A DNA stretch of 64,000 nt, from contig JAGKQI010000059.1 of assembly GCA_018806915.1 (NCBI GenBank), positions 1,426,001-1,490,000 of the forward strand, in the 5' to 3' direction. Below, piece by piece: positions 1-8,581 of this stretch (its first letter is position 1; the number at the start of each line of letters is the position of its first letter). Origin of the DNA: Phytophthora colocasiae. Taxonomy: Eukaryota; Oomycota; Peronosporomycetes; Peronosporales; Peronosporaceae. Under the pieces are notes generated by a model. It saw only the letters and a list, made by a program, of their open reading frames with translations. It searched no databases and was not told where the DNA came from. Both the position numbers and the translations under genes were made by a program.

Positions 1-378
1 CACCCAGGGAACGTTCTTGATGTTGTCGCCGTTGTATCTCGCCTCGTACGTCGTCTGGAAACGCGAGTCACGGCTTTCGAGACTGTCGATGCCTGTCCAG
101 TAGAAGCTGTCACCGTGTCCAAGCACGGCTTTGGGCTTCACTGCGGTGCCAGCCTGGATGTCCATGAGTTTTCCCACGACTTCCTGGGCGTGAAGATCGA
201 AGTTGTTGTACGTGCCGCCGCAGCATGATCCCTTGTCAAGGGTTTGACCCCAATCTCCGATAGCGTAAGCCGAGACGGAGTAGGTGGCCGATGTAGGGTC
301 ACTCGTCTCTCCAGCACTTGCAACACCAGTCATGACGACTAGAAGCATAGCTTTCGTAAACCCTTTGCTGCTTAACAT
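1..378 (-). CDS. Secreted acid-phosphatase-like metallophosphoesterase, 3' part outside window
   Basis: The first 126 codons are visible; the gene runs off the left edge. The ATG at 378 opens a hydrophobic signal peptide ending near VASA. No PAN domain follows, and the calcineurin-like phosphoesterase fold begins at once. The metal-binding GDWG motif and the GHGDSFY motif (the GDNFY box of ACP5-type purple acid phosphatases) are present. The visible part is nearly the same as the phosphatase domain of the gene at 1843-3561, including the GDWGQT variant, so the two are close paralogues. An oomycete core promoter lies about 40 nt upstream. The expected role is extracellular phosphomonoester hydrolysis. 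The substrate is unknown. Confidence 0.85.
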   Translation of the reverse strand, partial: MLSSKGFTKAMLLVVMTGVASAGETSDPTSATYSVSAYAIGDWGQTLDKGSCCGGTYNNFDLHAQEVVGKLMDIQAGTAVKPKAVLGHGDSFYWTGIDSLESRDSRFQTTYEARYNGDNIKNVPWV

Positions 379-416
379 CGTTGCGTGGTGCTCGTTCAGC
401 TTACTCAGATCGTAGA

Positions 417-430
417 AAATTGAAGAATGA
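417..430 (-). promoter_or_regulatory. Oomycete Inr/FPR core promoter
   Basis: On the minus strand this reads TCATTCTTCAATTT, an exact match to the TCATTYYNCAWTTT part of the published oomycete start-site consensus GCTCATTYYNCAWTTT. It lies about 40 nt upstream of the ATG at 378, which is typical for the short 5' UTRs of these genomes. Confidence 0.7.
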
Positions 431-812
431 CCCAGCCAGCTAGCTCTGAGGTGCTTTGGATGCGAGACAATTTTACACGGTGAGTGGTCCAAGAACTTGT
501 AATCAAAAATATCGTGCATCCAACGATACAGATGGAGGCATCATACGATGGGGATGTTAGCAGATCTTTGGAGCGATCTAAGTGCCAACTTGGAACTGTC
601 AACCGAGTTGGTTGAACCAACAGTAAAATGCAACAGGTCTGCACCACCAACAGTGAGAACGGGTGATGGAGCACATGCGTTTATGCTACACCGGCACACG
701 TTTCTGGTCAAGATTACCCCAGCTGTGCCTCAACTCAAAAGCCGTCATACAATATTGCGTTATGTCGGCACAACGGTCAGCTACGCGCGACAGAAAATGT
801 GAATGGCACAGG

Positions 813-900
813 CTCTGATGGCGATCAAAGAGAACATCAACTCTTAGTTTTACTCGCTCTGTCAGCGATCAAAGAGAACATCAACTCTTAGTTTTACTCG
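813..900. repeat. Two-copy 44-bp tandem repeat
   Basis: Units 813-856 and 857-900 are identical except for three bases shortly after the start of each unit. Each carries the core GCGATCAAAGAGAACATC. The near-identity suggests a recent local duplication. No function can be assigned. Confidence 0.9.
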
Positions 901-1782
901 CATTACATGTAGCTTCAAATTTGCTCAGCACCCTAGGTTTTTGTGTGCTTGCCGCACGGTTGCTCATCTTTGACAAACGATCGGCGTACACTGTATACCT
1001 GGTCGCGTTGTTGAATCGTCGTGCTGGTTCGAGGCTGTCTGTCTGCGAGTTCTACTTGCCTCACTGGTACGCTCCAGCACCCCCCTTCTCCCCCTGCTTG
1101 TTGATGAAAGCCGCTGTTGACGCGGCACACATGCAGTTGTATATGCAGCTCGATGTTGACGCGGTCTTCCAGGTGTACATGTAGATGTCGGTAGGTCGCT
1201 GTCCGCACGAGGAGATAAGCTCGAGGAACCGTCAAAAGCACGGATAGTGTAGTAAATATCAAGCATGACAACGGTACTTTCGTAGAGCTGCAGACAGGAT
1301 GCCAATCGTGATGTACAGTACATATCGCTATCAAAGATTGTTCACGTTGAGCCCATCCGATCTCAAATCTTGGCGCCTTCTGGCTGAGCCAGTTGGTTGT
1401 GCTTTGAAATCCGCATAACAGAATAGTCGGCCTGTGTACAGTACATGTAGTACATGTACGACCGATAGTCAAGGTGAACGAGGGTCTCGATATGGTTCGT
1501 GGTGTGCGTTACCGCGTCTTTCGTGATAACTAGGCACTTTTCGGACATGTACCAGTAAAATTGAAGATGGGTCACGTAACTACAACGTGATACCTCTTTT
1601 CCGTCAGACATGAGTAATGCAAGGAATAAAAACGAGGTGCCAGCGTGAAATGATGATGCCACACTGTCTCTAGCCTTGACTTTCAACTTGATGACTTTGG
1701 CAGAAAAATGCTAGAGTTTTGCGATCATTGCGACGTCGAGTTTTGTCTTCTGCATTCCCTACCGACATAGGAGTGGTGCTGC

Positions 1783-1795
1783 CATTTTTCATTTT
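1783..1795 (+). promoter_or_regulatory. Oomycete Inr/FPR core promoter
   Basis: CATTTTTCATTTT matches the CATTYYNCAWTTT core of the oomycete initiator plus flanking promoter region. It is about 50-60 nt upstream of the ATG at 1843. Confidence 0.6.
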
Positions 1796-1842
1796 GCAGT
1801 GACCGAGGCAACTTCGTTTTCGTTTTACTCGAGAGAAGAACT

Positions 1843-3561
1843 ATGTCTCGTTGCAAGATGCTAGGGAACACAGTAGTGTTACTCGCCATCGTTGCGGTTT
1901 CCAAATGTGCAGCCGCGACCTGTTCGCCCTTCACGAGCAACGTAGACTATCAAGGTGTCGATATTGGCAGTTCTAGCAGTTCATCAGCCAATGGATGCTG
2001 CTCAATATGCTCGAAGACGGACGGTTGTGGTGCGTTCACTTGGACGAACTACAACGGTGGTACATGCTGGCTGAAGAAGTCCAAAGGAGCTACTAAAGCC
2101 AAGACCGGCGCTGTGTCCGGTGTCGTCCAGGTTGTGTCTTCGAGCTGCTCTTCTTTGGAAAGAAATATCGACTACAGTGGCGCTGACATTGGCAGTGCTT
2201 ACAGTGCAACGGATAACGGATGCTGCTCGATCTGTGGCAAGACGACTGGGTGTGCCGCATTCACTTGGACGAACTACAACGGCGGCACTTGTTGGTTGAA
2301 AAGCACCAAAGGGGGAACAAAGCGGAACCCAGGTGCTGTTTCAGGGGTTCTAAACAAACCCAACTCTCAGAATCCATCGTCAGCCACCTACTCCGTCTCA
2401 GCCTACGCTGTCGGAGACTGGGGTCAAACACATGACATGAGCTCATGCTGTGGTGGCACGTACAACAACTTCGATCTTCACGCCCAGGAAGTCGTGGGAA
2501 AACTCATGGACATTCAGGCTGGCACCGCGGTGAAACCCAAAGCCGTGCTCGGACACGGTGACAGCTTCTACTGGACAGGCATCGACAGTCTCGAAAGCCG
2601 TGACTCGCGTTTCCAGACGACGTACGAGGCGAGATACAACGGCGACAACATCAAGAACGTTCCCTGGGTGAACGTCATGGGCAACCACGACTACGGTGGC
2701 GCCAACTACGTCTGCAACGTCGGCGACAAACTCGTCGAGTGCAACACGACGGCGGAGATGCTACAGGGACTGGAGAACAAGTTCCGGTACCAGGCAGACT
2801 ACACGAGTCCCAACGACGACCGATGGGCCCTGGAGGACCGATTCTACGTGCGTCGCATCCAGGATGCTGCGACCGGCGTTAGCATCGACATCTTCAACGT
2901 TGACATGAACGACGCCGACATCGCCGGCTCCCACGGTGTCTGTTGCCAGTGCTACGGCTATGCCAAGGACGACAACGGCGGGTGTGGCAGCATCGCTCGC
3001 GGAGACAAGTACTGTTGCGGCGGAAACAACGACATGTACGACACGTGCATGGCCAAGTTCGTCGAGTGGGCCGAGGAATCGCGTACGGAACTCGCGAAGC
3101 AGGCGAAGGCGTCCAACGCGACGTGGAAGATCGTCAACAGCCACTTCAGTCCGGTGCAGCACTACAAGGAGGACGGCATGCACAAGTGGTTCGAGGCCCT
3201 GAACGGCACGGGTATCCACGCGTTCATCTACGGCCACACTCACGGCGAAAAGCACGACTACTCCGAGTCGCTGCGCATCCACTTCGTGGAGAACGGCGCT
3301 GGTGGCGGCATGAAGAAGGAGTTTGCGAGCACCATCCCGGCGTTTGCCACTCCGTACGTGAAGAAGGAGTGGGCGTACACGGGCGACGAGTACGGTTTCT
3401 TCTCGGTGGAGGGATCGCAGGAGTGGCTGAAGCTGCAGTACCACACGGCAGACAGCAAGTGGAAGTTCACGGAGAAGTGGTCGGACATGACGATCGGTGG
3501 TGTGGCGACCAAGCACTGCTGGTACATCCCACGGGACGGCTCGGAGGGCAAGGCGTGCTAG
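1843..3561 (+). CDS. Secreted protein: two PAN/Apple domains plus ACP5-like acid phosphatase
   Basis: A 572-residue intronless gene. After a signal peptide (about 1-25) come two cysteine-rich PAN/Apple modules at about 27-95 and 102-168. Each has a GCCSIC motif and a TWTNYNGGTCW motif, as in carbohydrate- or protein-binding PAN domains of oomycete secreted proteins. The calcineurin-like phosphatase follows from about 183, with GDWG (191-194), GHGDSFY (237-243), GNHD (280-283), NSHFSP (432-437) and GHTHG (464-468). These supply the full set of dimetal ligands expected of a type-5 purple acid phosphatase. An ATG five codons downstream would give a cleaner signal peptide, so the start is uncertain by that much. 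The inferred role is an extracellular or wall-tethered phosphatase, with the PAN repeats as targeting modules. The substrate is unknown. Confidence 0.9.
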   Translation: MSRCKMLGNTVVLLAIVAVSKCAAATCSPFTSNVDYQGVDIGSSSSSSANGCCSICSKTDGCGAFTWTNYNGGTCWLKKSKGATKAKTGAVSGVVQVVSSSCSSLERNIDYSGADIGSAYSATDNGCCSICGKTTGCAAFTWTNYNGGTCWLKSTKGGTKRNPGAVSGVLNKPNSQNPSSATYSVSAYAVGDWGQTHDMSSCCGGTYNNFDLHAQEVVGKLMDIQAGTAVKPKAVLGHGDSFYWTGIDSLESRDSRFQTTYEARYNGDNIKNVPWVNVMGNHDYGGANYVCNVGDKLVECNTTAEMLQGLENKFRYQADYTSPNDDRWALEDRFYVRRIQDAATGVSIDIFNVDMNDADIAGSHGVCCQCYGYAKDDNGGCGSIARGDKYCCGGNNDMYDTCMAKFVEWAEESRTELAKQAKASNATWKIVNSHFSPVQHYKEDGMHKWFEALNGTGIHAFIYGHTHGEKHDYSESLRIHFVENGAGGGMKKEFASTIPAFATPYVKKEWAYTGDEYGFFSVEGSQEWLKLQYHTADSKWKFTEKWSDMTIGGVATKHCWYIPRDGSEGKAC

Positions 3562-4377
3562 AAACGTAGGTAAAGAAGTAAGAACCAACACTGTGCTGTT
3601 GTCTTTCAATTACAACATGAACTCTCCCTCTCGTAATTCCCCTACCTTGAAAAGTTTAAATCTGCTGATCGTTGATTGATATTGATACAATAGCAGATCT
3701 TTGGGTGCTTTGTCGGAACGCACCAGTTGTAGTGTACAAGTGCCACTAGTGCCTTGTCAAGCTGGTGCTGTTTGTTTTTGAGGAGTGATTGATGTTAAAG
3801 CTGTTGAACCAATGAAACAGGCGAAAGCTATGTCGTGCAGTCCATGCGGTTTGACATTTGCATATATACGGCGGCAAGTTTGGGACAAGCAAACCAAGAC
3901 CGTACTTACACAGGATCATTTCTATAGTACCTTCTTTTCTACTTGACTTTCCAGTCAGATAGTCTCATTAACTTTGATGATCGTATTCGACTTCATTCAT
4001 TGACTCGGGATGTCGGTGGTTGTAGTGCTGGGTTCTCTTTTGGACTTGGTCTCCCCCATTGATGAACGTCCGCTGTCGCTATTCCAAGGCAGCGTGAGTG
4101 AGTGGAGTGATATGAGAAGTTAGTGAACACTTCCTTTAAATTCTGTTTTCTTTTTTTTTCTTTATCAAACGTAAACTACATGCACTAGGGATCTGGGGAC
4201 GACTCTATTGGTACTGGAAGCAGCTAGAGCCTGCCTTATCATGGTGACCCATTATGCTCTTTACCTAAAGTTGGCAATGCCAAAAAGGAATGTGTTCGAG
4301 TAATCGACCGGACATCCACGTATTACGTTTGATTCAAGGCTCAATTTACACTTTTGCGTTCAACAACAATTGCTGAA
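3562..4377. other. Gene-free region between convergent genes
   Basis: AT-rich spacer between the ends of two convergent phosphatase genes. It holds a T-rich tract near 4150. No coding frame, RNA gene or repeat was recognised. Confidence 0.6.
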
Positions 4378-5652
4378 TTAACAGCCCCTGCCCTCCGTGC
4401 CGTCCGAGGGGATGTACCAGCAGTGTTTCGTGGCCACACCTCCAACCTTGGTGCTCTGGAAGTTGTCACCGTACTGCCATGCATCATCCGCCGTGTGGTA
4501 CTGCAGCTTGATCCAGTCTTTCGACGCCTCCAGCGACATGAAACCATATTCGTTGCTTCCGTAAGTCCATTCGTTCTTCACGAAACTCTGCGCGTAAGCT
4601 GGAATGCCACTGGCCGATTCCTTCTGGATACCACCACCAGCACCATTCTCAATGAAGTGGATGCCCAGTGACTGAGAGTAGTCGTGCTTCTCACCGTGCG
4701 TGTGGCCGTTCAACCACACGTGCACACCAGAGCCACGCAGAGCGTCGAACCACTTGTTCATGCCGTTCTCGGCGTAGTGGTTGTACGGACTGTAGTGGCT
4801 GTTGACGATCTTCCACGTCGCCGTCGACTGCTTCACCTTCTCAGCGAGCTGACGGCGAGAGTCATCGCCCCACTGGTTAAACTTGGCCATGCACGCGTCG
4901 AACATGGAGTTGTCGCCGCCGCAGCAGTACTGGTGGCCACGTCCGACGTTACGGCACGTGGCGCTGTCTCCATTCGAGTAGCCGTAGCACTGGCAACAGA
5001 TCTGCATGGCGCCGTGGATGTCAGCGTCGTTGGTGTCCACGTTGAAGACATCAATGCTGATTCCCGTGGCAGGATCCTCGATACGCTTGACGTAGAAGTG
5101 GTCGTCCAAGTTCCAACGGTTGTCGTTGTGACTCGTGTAGTCCTTCTGCCAGTTGAACTTGTTGTCAATTCCCTGAAGAAGGGCCTCCGTACTTTCACAC
5201 TTAGCGTTGTTGTCGCCACTGTTGCACACGTAACTGGCACCACCGTAGTCGTGGTTACCCAGAACATTCACCCACGGGATCGACTTGATGTTGGCGCCGT
5301 CGAATTTCTCCTCGAACGTCGTCGTGAAACGCGAGTCGCGACCTTCAAGACTGTTGATTCCGGTCCAGTAGAAGTTGTCACCGTGTCCGATGACAAGTTT
5401 CGGCTTCACGGAGGCTACGCCAGCCTGGATGTCCATCAACGTAGCCACGACATCTTCAGCGTTGACGTCGTAGTTGTTGTAGGCATCCGAGCGGGAGCAG
5501 CACGAGCCTTTGAAGGTAGTTGTTCCCCAGTCACCAATAGCGAAGGTCGAGAATGCGTACGTGGCTGTAGCTGGGTCTGACGTCGCCTGTGCGTTCGAAA
5601 CAGCAGCTAATTGTACGCCTATGTAGACTGCGAGAAGTGTTGGGGTCAGCAT
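4378..5652 (-). CDS. Secreted ACP5-like acid phosphatase without PAN domains
   Basis: A 424-residue intronless gene. The signal peptide ends near residue 21 (VSNA). The phosphatase fold starts directly after it, with GDWG (40-43), GHGDNFY (89-95), GNHD (132-135), NSHYSP (284-289) and GHTHG (316-320), so all metal ligands are present. The phosphatase domain is almost identical in DNA and protein to that of the gene at 11938-13677, but here the two PAN domains are absent. Only the signal peptide and a short linker differ. A core promoter lies about 40 nt upstream. The inferred role is secreted phosphomonoesterase, with no obvious anchoring module. Confidence 0.9.
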   Translation of the reverse strand: MLTPTLLAVYIGVQLAAVSNAQATSDPATATYAFSTFAIGDWGTTTFKGSCCSRSDAYNNYDVNAEDVVATLMDIQAGVASVKPKLVIGHGDNFYWTGINSLEGRDSRFTTTFEEKFDGANIKSIPWVNVLGNHDYGGASYVCNSGDNNAKCESTEALLQGIDNKFNWQKDYTSHNDNRWNLDDHFYVKRIEDPATGISIDVFNVDTNDADIHGAMQICCQCYGYSNGDSATCRNVGRGHQYCCGGDNSMFDACMAKFNQWGDDSRRQLAEKVKQSTATWKIVNSHYSPYNHYAENGMNKWFDALRGSGVHVWLNGHTHGEKHDYSQSLGIHFIENGAGGGIQKESASGIPAYAQSFVKNEWTYGSNEYGFMSLEASKDWIKLQYHTADDAWQYGDNFQSTKVGGVATKHCWYIPSDGTEGRGC

Positions 5653-5689
5653 AATAGTCCTAATGTACGTCCTTTGAGGCGTTTGGAGT

Positions 5690-5703
5690 AAATTGAAGAA
5701 TGA
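5690..5703 (-). promoter_or_regulatory. Oomycete Inr/FPR core promoter
   Basis: The minus strand reads TCATTCTTCAATTT, the same 14 bases as at 417-430, about 40 nt before the ATG at 5652. Confidence 0.7.
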
Positions 5704-6502
5704 CAGCGAATGTGCTGCACCACCAAGACAACGACAGCAACGATACGGGGAATTGTTAGTGTCTCTACGTGGATCAGACTATCCCATCTGGTCGATTGCA
5801 GCTTTTTGGTGTTGGCACGTGGGTAAGGCTATCCCAGCTGATGGCCAATGCACTGCGAAAATCAAACTATCGACGACAGGATCTGCGATCCGAACAGGAA
5901 TTTTTAATTCGTAACGTGAGAAAAGAGTCACCTGGAGCCACAAAGTGTCGGTGGCAACGATGTTGGCCAGGTATTGCGGATTGAAGTGGCTTCGCACGGC
6001 GAGACGATCGTACCAGACATATTTATTGCACATGCAGTACAAGGCTCATAGCCTCACGACGGTAAGAATGAACACTGCAGCACTGAGAGGTAAAAGCTAC
6101 TAAGCTACCTGATCAAGTGGGCGTGTGAGCGGACAGTAGAGATGCCGCATGCAACTCCATGCACTTTGAGGAGCAATATACAATATGACCAATATGCAAT
6201 AATGCGATACACATACAATAACGCAACATAATTATTGTCTGGAATCCGATTGGCCACTCCATTAGGTGCGATTCTCATTGTAATTTTTCGCGTCGGAATC
6301 TCATGCGTAATGTGATTTGGTCCCCTCATTTTGTGTATTCTCGTGTCTTGGTCGCGCTGTATGCGCGGCCTCGTCTTCTTCTTACATCTACCAGGCACAG
6401 CGGAGCGTCTTCTACATGGGAATCGAGTTTCAGCTTTAGATTCACCTCTCAGCGTGCTCTAGACTTCGGTCGGATTTCCGACGCGAAAAATTACAATAGG
6501 TT
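5704..6502. other. Gene-free region
   Basis: Only short open frames with no recognisable domain are present. No repeat or RNA gene was seen. Confidence 0.5.
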
Positions 6503-6571
6503 ATGGTGTATCCATCACACAAATTCATGGAGTCATCGGATACAAGTCTTAAATCGTTTTTGAGGTGGAGA

Positions 6572-6923
6572 ATGGAGTTCTTGCGCCGACTTGGCGAGCG
6601 TCACGAGGCGCTCAAGAAGAAGATTCACAGCACACGAATCCCTCTCTCGAAGAATGGACAGCGCGTCATGGGGCTCGTGTACTTCACGACGCCCATCATT
6701 GGCGGTTATTACGTCATGAAGTGGGCGGAGCGCCGAGCAGATGCCAATTTCCAGCGTGAGGTACAGTACAAAATGCTTTCATGTTATTTGAGGACTATTA
6801 TAGTTGACATGTTTGTTAAAATTTCAGGAAACGGAGATCCGTCGAGCTGCTGGCAGTAACGCTCGATACGTGGCCCAACAGAACCAGCAACTTAAGAAAA
6901 TGCTGCAGGATAAACAACAATAA
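6572..6923 (+). CDS. Small single-pass membrane protein, probably mitochondrial, unknown function
   Basis: Two exons, 6572-6760 and 6828-6923, separated by a 67-bp GT-AG intron, give 94 residues. The spliced frame is continuous (QRE|ETEIRR). A basic N-terminus rich in Arg and Lys is followed by one hydrophobic stretch around VYFTTPIIGGYYVM, then a charged C-terminal helix with Gln-rich ends. The size and layout resemble small mitochondrial inner-membrane or assembly proteins, but I do not recognise the family. In-frame ATGs at 6503 and about 6527 are alternative starts; 6572 was chosen because the basic segment begins there. The gene ends 45 bp before the next one on the same strand. Confidence 0.6.
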
Positions 6924-6968
6924 CAAATGTTATTCTTGAGTTCCGTTTTCCTAAAACTATTCTACAAG

Positions 6969-8004
6969 ATGACTGAAGGCAAAGTCGACGCTCTGGAAGT
7001 CAAGTTGCGGGAGATGTTCGAGGTGCAGTCTGGTTATCGTGACGAGCACAGTCAATCAGCTTTACTCGTTAAGCACTTCCGCAACTTCGACCGTGATGGC
7101 AGTGGTGTTCTGGACTTCGACAAGTTCGCAGATGCCATGCTGTCGCTCAACTTTGTGCAGGCTGAGATTGAGGCTCTCTTCGATCGTTATGATGCGGATC
7201 TTGATGGCGTACTGAGCTACACTGAATTTGCTAATGCTGTCACGGGATTTTCAGGTCGAGCAGTGCTGAATGGCAGAATACGGTCCCTTCTTGAGTCTGT
7301 GAGAGTATCCTAAGTATCCTCGACGCAGGTGGTAAAAACGGTATTCGAACGTTAGGAGTTGGACGAGAATGGGAACGGTGTCATCGAGTTTGAGATAGAG
7401 ATTCCGCTGGAGGTTAACTTTCATTCGTATATCAGGAATTTCGCAATGGTATCACACATTTGGGGGTTCGCGATGCCAACACTGAAGCTCACTTTTCGGC
7501 GCTTTGATCGAGATCAGAGCGGCAAGATCACCATTGACGAGCTGATGCGTGGACTAAGGGTAAAAGTTTACCTCTAGTTTCCTTAGCTGCTGAACAGGGA
7601 TCCATGCCAAAGTGCCGTATCCTGCTAGTGAAGAAGGCTTTCGCTCTCCTGGACACATCGGAGACGGCAAAGCTACAATCGAAGAGGTTGAACGGCTGTA
7701 CGATGCCTCACAACACCCTGTGGTCCTCGCTGGTCGGATGGAGCCCCGAGACGCGATGCTGCAGATGATGCGCGTTTTTGAGCAATCTGACTCATGTGGA
7801 GACGGAGATATCACTTGGCACGAGTTTCTAGAATACTACAAGGATCTCAGCGCTGAGATTGTTCACGACGGTGAGTTTGAGCTCATGATCCGCAACGCGT
7901 GGCACCTCAGTGGCGGCGTTGGCTGGAGTGCAAACTCCACGTGCCGTCGGGTATTAGCTACGTTTCGAGACGGCTCACAGCGAATGCTTGAGGTCGAGAA
8001 ATAA
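6969..8004 (+). CDS. Calcyphosin-like EF-hand protein with an apparent frame break
   Basis: The start at 6969 opens MTEGKVDALEVK. Two EF-hand loops follow (DRDGSGVLDFDKF and DADLDGVLSYTEF). Further in-frame pieces hold DENGNGVIEFE, DRDQSGKITIDEL, GDGKATIEEVERL and CGDGDITWHEF. The last two, with the YDASQHP and FLEYY segments, match the order of calcyphosin-type proteins. Introns are needed near 7306-7355, 7410-7487 and 7560-7597; the last would be only 38 bp. At about 7658-7661 the frame slips by one base within an EF-hand, which no splice site explains. Either the gene is a recent pseudogene or there is a sequence error. Expected role if intact: cytosolic or flagellar calcium sensing. The exon limits are uncertain. 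Confidence 0.55.
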
Positions 8005-8059
8005 AATCCTCAGATACTCGTCGAATGATGGAAAAGTTGGGATACAGAGACTAGTATTG

Positions 8060-8320
8060 GATGAAATCAATACCGTGGGAATACCACTTCGCCGGTATTA
8101 CCTCTCCATACCACGGTAGTAGTGGGATTACCTTTTGTGTAATAGTGGTGTGGCAAGGAATATTAGCTTACGACATCGTTGAAGTTCACATCGGAATGTG
8201 ATAATTGTCGACCCAAATGCAAATTTTACAATACACCTGGGCCTATTACCGTTCAGTAATACCTGCCAAATTCCCACGTGGTAGTTATTAGGAGGTAATA
8301 CCACGGTAATTAACAACACT
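8060..8320. repeat. Degenerate inverted-repeat (MITE-like) sequence
   Basis: The motif ATACC(A/G)(C/T)GG recurs in both orientations, with ATACCGTGGGAATACC near the left and GGTAATACCACGGTAAT near the right. This gives an imperfect inverted pair around a short AT-rich core. No coding sequence is present. It may be a decayed MITE; the ends are not sharp. Confidence 0.35.
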
Positions 8321-8581
8321 AACAGAGACATTATCACTTGGGCAGTACTAACGTAGAATACCGAATAGTACGCGGTGTTCTATTGTTAACGCCCTCTTCA
8401 ACCAACTAGGGCGTTGTATTTGATGGGCGTTCAATTCGTAGGGAGCTCTATTCGATTCCGCATTGAGTACAATAAAAACAACGAAAATGATTCTTGAACG
8501 GATTTTGCAGGACATTGTCAGGACATAAAATTTAGCCAATAGAACGATGAATACGTTTAACTTTTGACCTATGAAAGTCGG

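Larger units (their letters stand above)
379..1782. other. Intergenic region with no recognisable gene
   Basis: This lies between divergent phosphatase genes. It contains a few short open frames without recognisable domains, and one 44-bp tandem repeat listed separately. No gene is supported. Confidence 0.6.

Noticed and set aside
933..1472. 179-codon minus-strand open frame
   Set aside because: No domain, and no core promoter or intron signals. Composition is like intergenic DNA.
2761..3609. 282-codon minus-strand open frame
   Set aside because: It is antisense to the phosphatase gene at 1843-3561. It is rich in Leu/Val/Arg from GC-biased codons and has no recognisable domain.
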